Positions 61,361-64,000 of a stretch of DNA of 64,000 nt are shown piece after piece. The notes under the pieces are model-generated. The model was not told the origin of the DNA and ran no database searches. It saw nothing but the letters and a program-made list of their open reading frames with translations. Every line of letters begins with the position of its first letter. Within the stretch, counting starts at the first letter, position 1. Both the position numbers and the translations under genes were made by a program. Source of the DNA: an uncultured Alphaproteobacteria bacterium (lineage in GTDB: Bacteria > Pseudomonadota > Alphaproteobacteria > HIMB59); the NCBI GenBank assembly GCA_902530745.1, contig CACABO010000008.1, positions 1 to 64,000 of the forward strand, in the 5' to 3' direction.

Positions 61361-62473
61361 TGTTTCTTTGTATGAAGATGTATCTTCCATTAACAATTTA
61401 GTATCAATATTTATACCTAAACCTTCATTGTCCTCTATTTTGACAAATCCATCTTTTATTTCATAGTTTTGATTACTAAATTTTAATGAGTATGGAATAT
61501 ATTCAGGAAAAAATTCTGCCATTTCTGTATTTGTAAAACTCATACATACATGTACCATCGCAGATGCTGCAATTGACATAGAATTCCAACAATGAGGAGA
61601 AACTGTAACTTTTTTTTCATGAGATAATTTGATTATTTTTATCATTTCAATAATTCCCCCAACACCTGAAATATCTGGATTGAAAATATCAACTGCATCC
61701 AAAGCTAAAGTTTCAATAAAATGATTTAATCCACATTGCTTTTCACCTGAAACAATTCTCAAACTTGTTTTCTCTCTAATGTCTTTAAGTGATCTTGTTG
61801 CTTCACCATCAACTGGTTCTTCAAACCAATAAGGTCTAAATTCCTCAACAAGTGAAGCCAGTTTTAATGATATATTTGTATCTTTAGGGCAGGCTAGATC
61901 TAACATAAGAGGTATTTTATAACCTAAAACATCTCTTATTTTTGAAACACATGTTGCTGCTTGTTCAACAGTTCTATTTTGAAGTGGATATATTTTAATT
62001 CCTCCATAACCATCGCTTAGTGTTTCTATACATCTTGATAATAAATTTTCATCATTTTTAAAATCCTCACTCCATATTGTTGCATAAACAGGAACTTTTT
62101 CTCTATAATCCTTTGATAATATTTTATAAAGAGGTTTTTTTTCTTTCTTCCCCTCTATATCCCAAAGACTCATTTCTATAGCACTTGTTGCAGCGGAAAA
62201 GTCAATTCCACGATGTCCATCAGCTATTAAATTTGATTCTTTATAAAATCTATCTGGTGTCATGTCTTTTAAATGAGATAAAGAGCTCATTAAATTATGA
62301 ATAATTTCCACAATTCCTTTTTCTCTTGCAGGTAATGAAAAAGCCTCACCCCAGCCCTCAAAACCATCAGAGTTAGTTAATTTTAAAAATATAAATGGTT
62401 TTATTTGCGACCATCCATCTTCAGTTTGTTTTGAATTAGTTATCCATGTCTCCACTTTTTTTATGAATGTCAT
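61349..62473 (-). CDS. Enolase-superfamily enzyme (MR/MLE type)
   Basis: A 374-residue mandelate racemase/muconate lactonizing enzyme-like protein. Metal ligands fit LMLDLACP (Asp), YWFEEPVDG (Glu) and RIVSGEKQCG (Glu). A catalytic Asp-His dyad is suggested by FNPDISGVGG and VSPHCWNS. At the usual KxK site the sequence is GGIKIYP, so the second lysine is Tyr. This fits a dehydratase, racemase or epimerase of a carboxylate; the substrate is unknown. It lies between two homocysteine methyltransferase genes, which points to a carboxylate carrying methyl groups, such as a betaine. Confidence 0.85.
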   Translation of the reverse strand: MTFIKKVETWITNSKQTEDGWSQIKPFIFLKLTNSDGFEGWGEAFSLPAREKGIVEIIHNLMSSLSHLKDMTPDRFYKESNLIADGHRGIDFSAATSAIEMSLWDIEGKKEKKPLYKILSKDYREKVPVYATIWSEDFKNDENLLSRCIETLSDGYGGIKIYPLQNRTVEQAATCVSKIRDVLGYKIPLMLDLACPKDTNISLKLASLVEEFRPYWFEEPVDGEATRSLKDIREKTSLRIVSGEKQCGLNHFIETLALDAVDIFNPDISGVGGIIEMIKIIKLSHEKKVTVSPHCWNSMSIAASAMVHVCMSFTNTEMAEFFPEYIPYSLKFSNQNYEIKDGFVKIEDNEGLGINIDTKLLMEDTSSYKETELT

Positions 62474-62476
62474 TAT

Positions 62477-63463
62477 TTAAAATTTTTCAATTAATTTCTT
62501 TAAATGATTGTCACTTACACCACAGCATCCACCAATGATTTGTATTTGATCATCAATAAATTCTAGGCAAGAATTTGCAAATTCATCTTCATTACATGTA
62601 GCAATAGCTTCATGTGTGCTTGTATCAAATTTATGTATTTCTGGATAAAACATCATAGGGCCACTCCAATGATCTTTTATAATTTTCAAGCCACCATAGC
62701 TATCTTGAAACCACGTGTGCATAATACCATAAACATCTCCACCAATATTTGTTAATGTTTTTATAATATCTTCAAATAAAATTATATCATCTTCAGGTAA
62801 AAATTTCGGTTGTTCTTGATATATCTTTTCATCATAAATTAGTGATTTTTCTTTTTCAGCTCTAAAATTTCTTCCAACTATCGTGTTATCATATTTACTT
62901 ACACAACAACTTAATCCAACCCATACAGGTAAACCAGTTTGTAAAGCAGCATTCAATAATAATTGTGAATGGTCTATGTCTAATAACATTTCTAATATTA
63001 AAATGTCTACACCAGAATTTTTTAATGTGCTAGCTGCCTCTATATAATTCTCTTCTTCTTGTTTAAATGACGGAATAAACCTTGGATCAGGTACAAATTC
63101 ATTTTCCTTTAAAGCAAAAAAATTGGATAGACTTCCAGCTATAGCAACCTGATTTTCCTTATTACAGTTTTTTAATGCTTTTCTAGCTAATTCGACAGAT
63201 CCTGTTAAAAATTCTATAGTTTCATTTTCACGATTTAAACTTTGTAAAACGTGTCTACTAGTTGCAAAAGTGTTAGCGGTAATGATATCACATCCAGCAT
63301 TGATAAAGTTTTCATGAACTTTTACAACAATATCAGGAGATGTAATTGTTGATAATGCTGCAAAAGCAGGGCTCATATCACCACCTAATTTAGCAATCTC
63401 AGAACCATTTCCACCATCGAGGAAAATTTTTGAATTGTTATTTAATTTTTCTTTATAAATCAT
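62477..63463 (-). CDS. Homocysteine S-methyltransferase-family protein, copy 2
   Basis: A 328-residue Hcy-binding barrel paralogous to copy 1, with ILDGGNGSEIAKLG-like start (IFLDGGNGSEIAKLGGDM), ITANTFATSRHVL, zinc cysteines in VGLSCCVSKYDN and IIGGCCGVSDNHL. It retains the full zinc set. It contains an insert around 190-210 absent from copy 1. It lies 3 bp upstream of the enolase-type gene and overlaps the EamA gene by 4 bp on the same strand, forming an operon EamA-Hcy methyltransferase-enolase. Confidence 0.86.
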   Translation of the reverse strand: MIYKEKLNNNSKIFLDGGNGSEIAKLGGDMSPAFAALSTITSPDIVVKVHENFINAGCDIITANTFATSRHVLQSLNRENETIEFLTGSVELARKALKNCNKENQVAIAGSLSNFFALKENEFVPDPRFIPSFKQEEENYIEAASTLKNSGVDILILEMLLDIDHSQLLLNAALQTGLPVWVGLSCCVSKYDNTIVGRNFRAEKEKSLIYDEKIYQEQPKFLPEDDIILFEDIIKTLTNIGGDVYGIMHTWFQDSYGGLKIIKDHWSGPMMFYPEIHKFDTSTHEAIATCNEDEFANSCLEFIDDQIQIIGGCCGVSDNHLKKLIEKF

Positions 63464-64000
63464 GATTTTTTTGTGTTTGGCGCTAGTACTACTGCTAAAA
63501 TTCCACCAAGCACAATCATTGAACTTCCTATTATTTCACGCCAGCCAAAAGGCTCATCTGTTAAAATACTAGAACTGGTCACACCAACAAGTATTTCTGA
63601 TAAAAAAAGAATGGAACACAAACCTGCACCTAATTTGCTAGGAGACCAGAATATTACTATACCTGTGGGTATAAAATAAAAAACAGATATAAAGAAAAGA
63701 AATGAAGACATTGCAACGAAAGAGTCCATTGTGGGCATAGGTCCTAAATAATCTTTTAAAAAGTAGCCAGCGACAATGTTAAATAAAGTTCCATAAAAAA
63801 AGAAAGAAAAAATTGTTGGGAATACACCATCTGTCTTTGCGATTTCTAATTTTATCATCCCGCCAGCAAATAATGCCCCTCCAGCAAAAGCTAACCAATC
63901 ACCAGCGTTTTCTGGTAAAGGGATTATCGTTTGCTTACTAAATACTACCCATAGCCCCCCTAAAGCTAAACCAAGTGTTATAGCTCTTTCTATCCCAGGT
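63460..64000 (-). CDS. EamA-family transporter, 5' end beyond window
   Basis: The open frame continues from the obvious in-frame Met at 63858 through to the right edge: upstream in frame it reads GIERAITLGLALGGLWVVF and then WLAFAGGALFAGGMIK, so 63858 is not the true start. The visible 180 residues show about five hydrophobic helices ending ILGGILAVVLAPNTKKS, and a SEILVGVTSSSILTDEP segment typical of the second EamA repeat. Probably a metabolite exporter or importer for the product or substrate of the adjacent methyltransferase/enolase genes. Confidence 0.8.
   Translation of the reverse strand, partial: PGIERAITLGLALGGLWVVFSKQTIIPLPENAGDWLAFAGGALFAGGMIKLEIAKTDGVFPTIFSFFFYGTLFNIVAGYFLKDYLGPMPTMDSFVAMSSFLFFISVFYFIPTGIVIFWSPSKLGAGLCSILFLSEILVGVTSSSILTDEPFGWREIIGSSMIVLGGILAVVLAPNTKKS

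Noticed and set aside
63460-63858. Complete 132-residue small membrane protein
   Set aside because: The frame is open to the window edge with EamA-like helices upstream, so this is the C-terminal part of a larger gene.
1-64000. CRISPR arrays, insertion sequences, prophage, rRNA genes
   Set aside because: No regularly spaced repeats, transposase or integrase motifs, phage structural genes or rRNA sequence were seen in the window.

Overview
The window is a gene-dense, strongly AT-rich chromosomal segment of a bacterium, very probably a free-living marine-type alphaproteobacterium with a streamlined genome (SAR11-like or a similarly AT-rich lineage; the exact clade cannot be fixed from this sequence alone). 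Evidence for Alphaproteobacteria: the order erpA<>dgt-argS-(small membrane gene)-nagZ-scpA-scpB-...-tatABC-serS, the order rne<>mrcA-prfB, yajC-secD-secF, uvrA<>ssb-gyrA-coaD, and a LexA box of the alphaproteobacterial form GAAC-N7-GAAC at umuDC. Spacers are very short, start and stop codons frequently overlap (TAATG, ATGA, GTGA), and there are no insertion sequences, CRISPR arrays, rRNA genes or prophage remnants.

Layout: (1) 1-9435 holds a partial M48 periplasmic protease, RNase E/G, penicillin-binding protein 1A, release factor 2 with a complete programmed +1 frameshift site, an AsmA/DUF3971-like remnant, a MOSC protein and an SOS-controlled umuDC pair. (2) 9432-17692 holds a TrpB2-type tryptophan synthase beta chain, an EamA transporter, tRNA-Asn, a tightly overlapping five-gene unit (DUF1289, GFA, alpha/beta hydrolase, acyl-CoA synthetase, DEDDh exonuclease), an MFS transporter and small genes. 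(3) 17697-23631 is an uncharacterised cluster combining riboflavin-type enzymes (GTP cyclohydrolase II, a stand-alone RibD reductase) with a degenerate pterin-synthase-like protein, a dehydrogenase, a glycosyltransferase, a methyltransferase and a creatininase-family amidohydrolase. It is the best candidate here for an undescribed biosynthetic system. (4) 23632-33086 holds tRNA-Cys, a glutamine-synthetase-like ligase, a DUF1800/DUF1501 pair, a PanB-like protein lacking PanB metal ligands, a fatty acid desaturase, and a carnitine pair (carnitine dehydrogenase plus gamma-butyrobetaine dioxygenase-like). (5) 33169-57982 is mainly housekeeping: valS, ilvD, xthA, erpA, dgt, argS, nagZ, scpAB, an orphan ABC ATPase, tatABC, serS, a DUF815 ATPase, yajC-secDF, uvrA, ssb, gyrA and coaD. 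(6) 58005-64000 holds tRNA-Lys, a YtoQ protein, and a catabolic-looking island of aldehyde dehydrogenase, VOC protein, two homocysteine S-methyltransferase paralogues, an enolase-superfamily enzyme and a partial EamA transporter.

Functional links: the carnitine pair and the homocysteine methyltransferase/enolase island both fit use of methylated osmolytes as carbon and methyl sources, which is common in marine bacteria, but the substrates are inferred. TatABC could export the DUF1501 protein, which has a twin-arginine signal. Genes hidden from simple ORF calling include the 5' part of prfB, a 48-residue membrane protein between argS and nagZ, a 33-residue membrane peptide at 17288, the TTG-started M48 protease, and the 5'-open EamA gene at the right edge.
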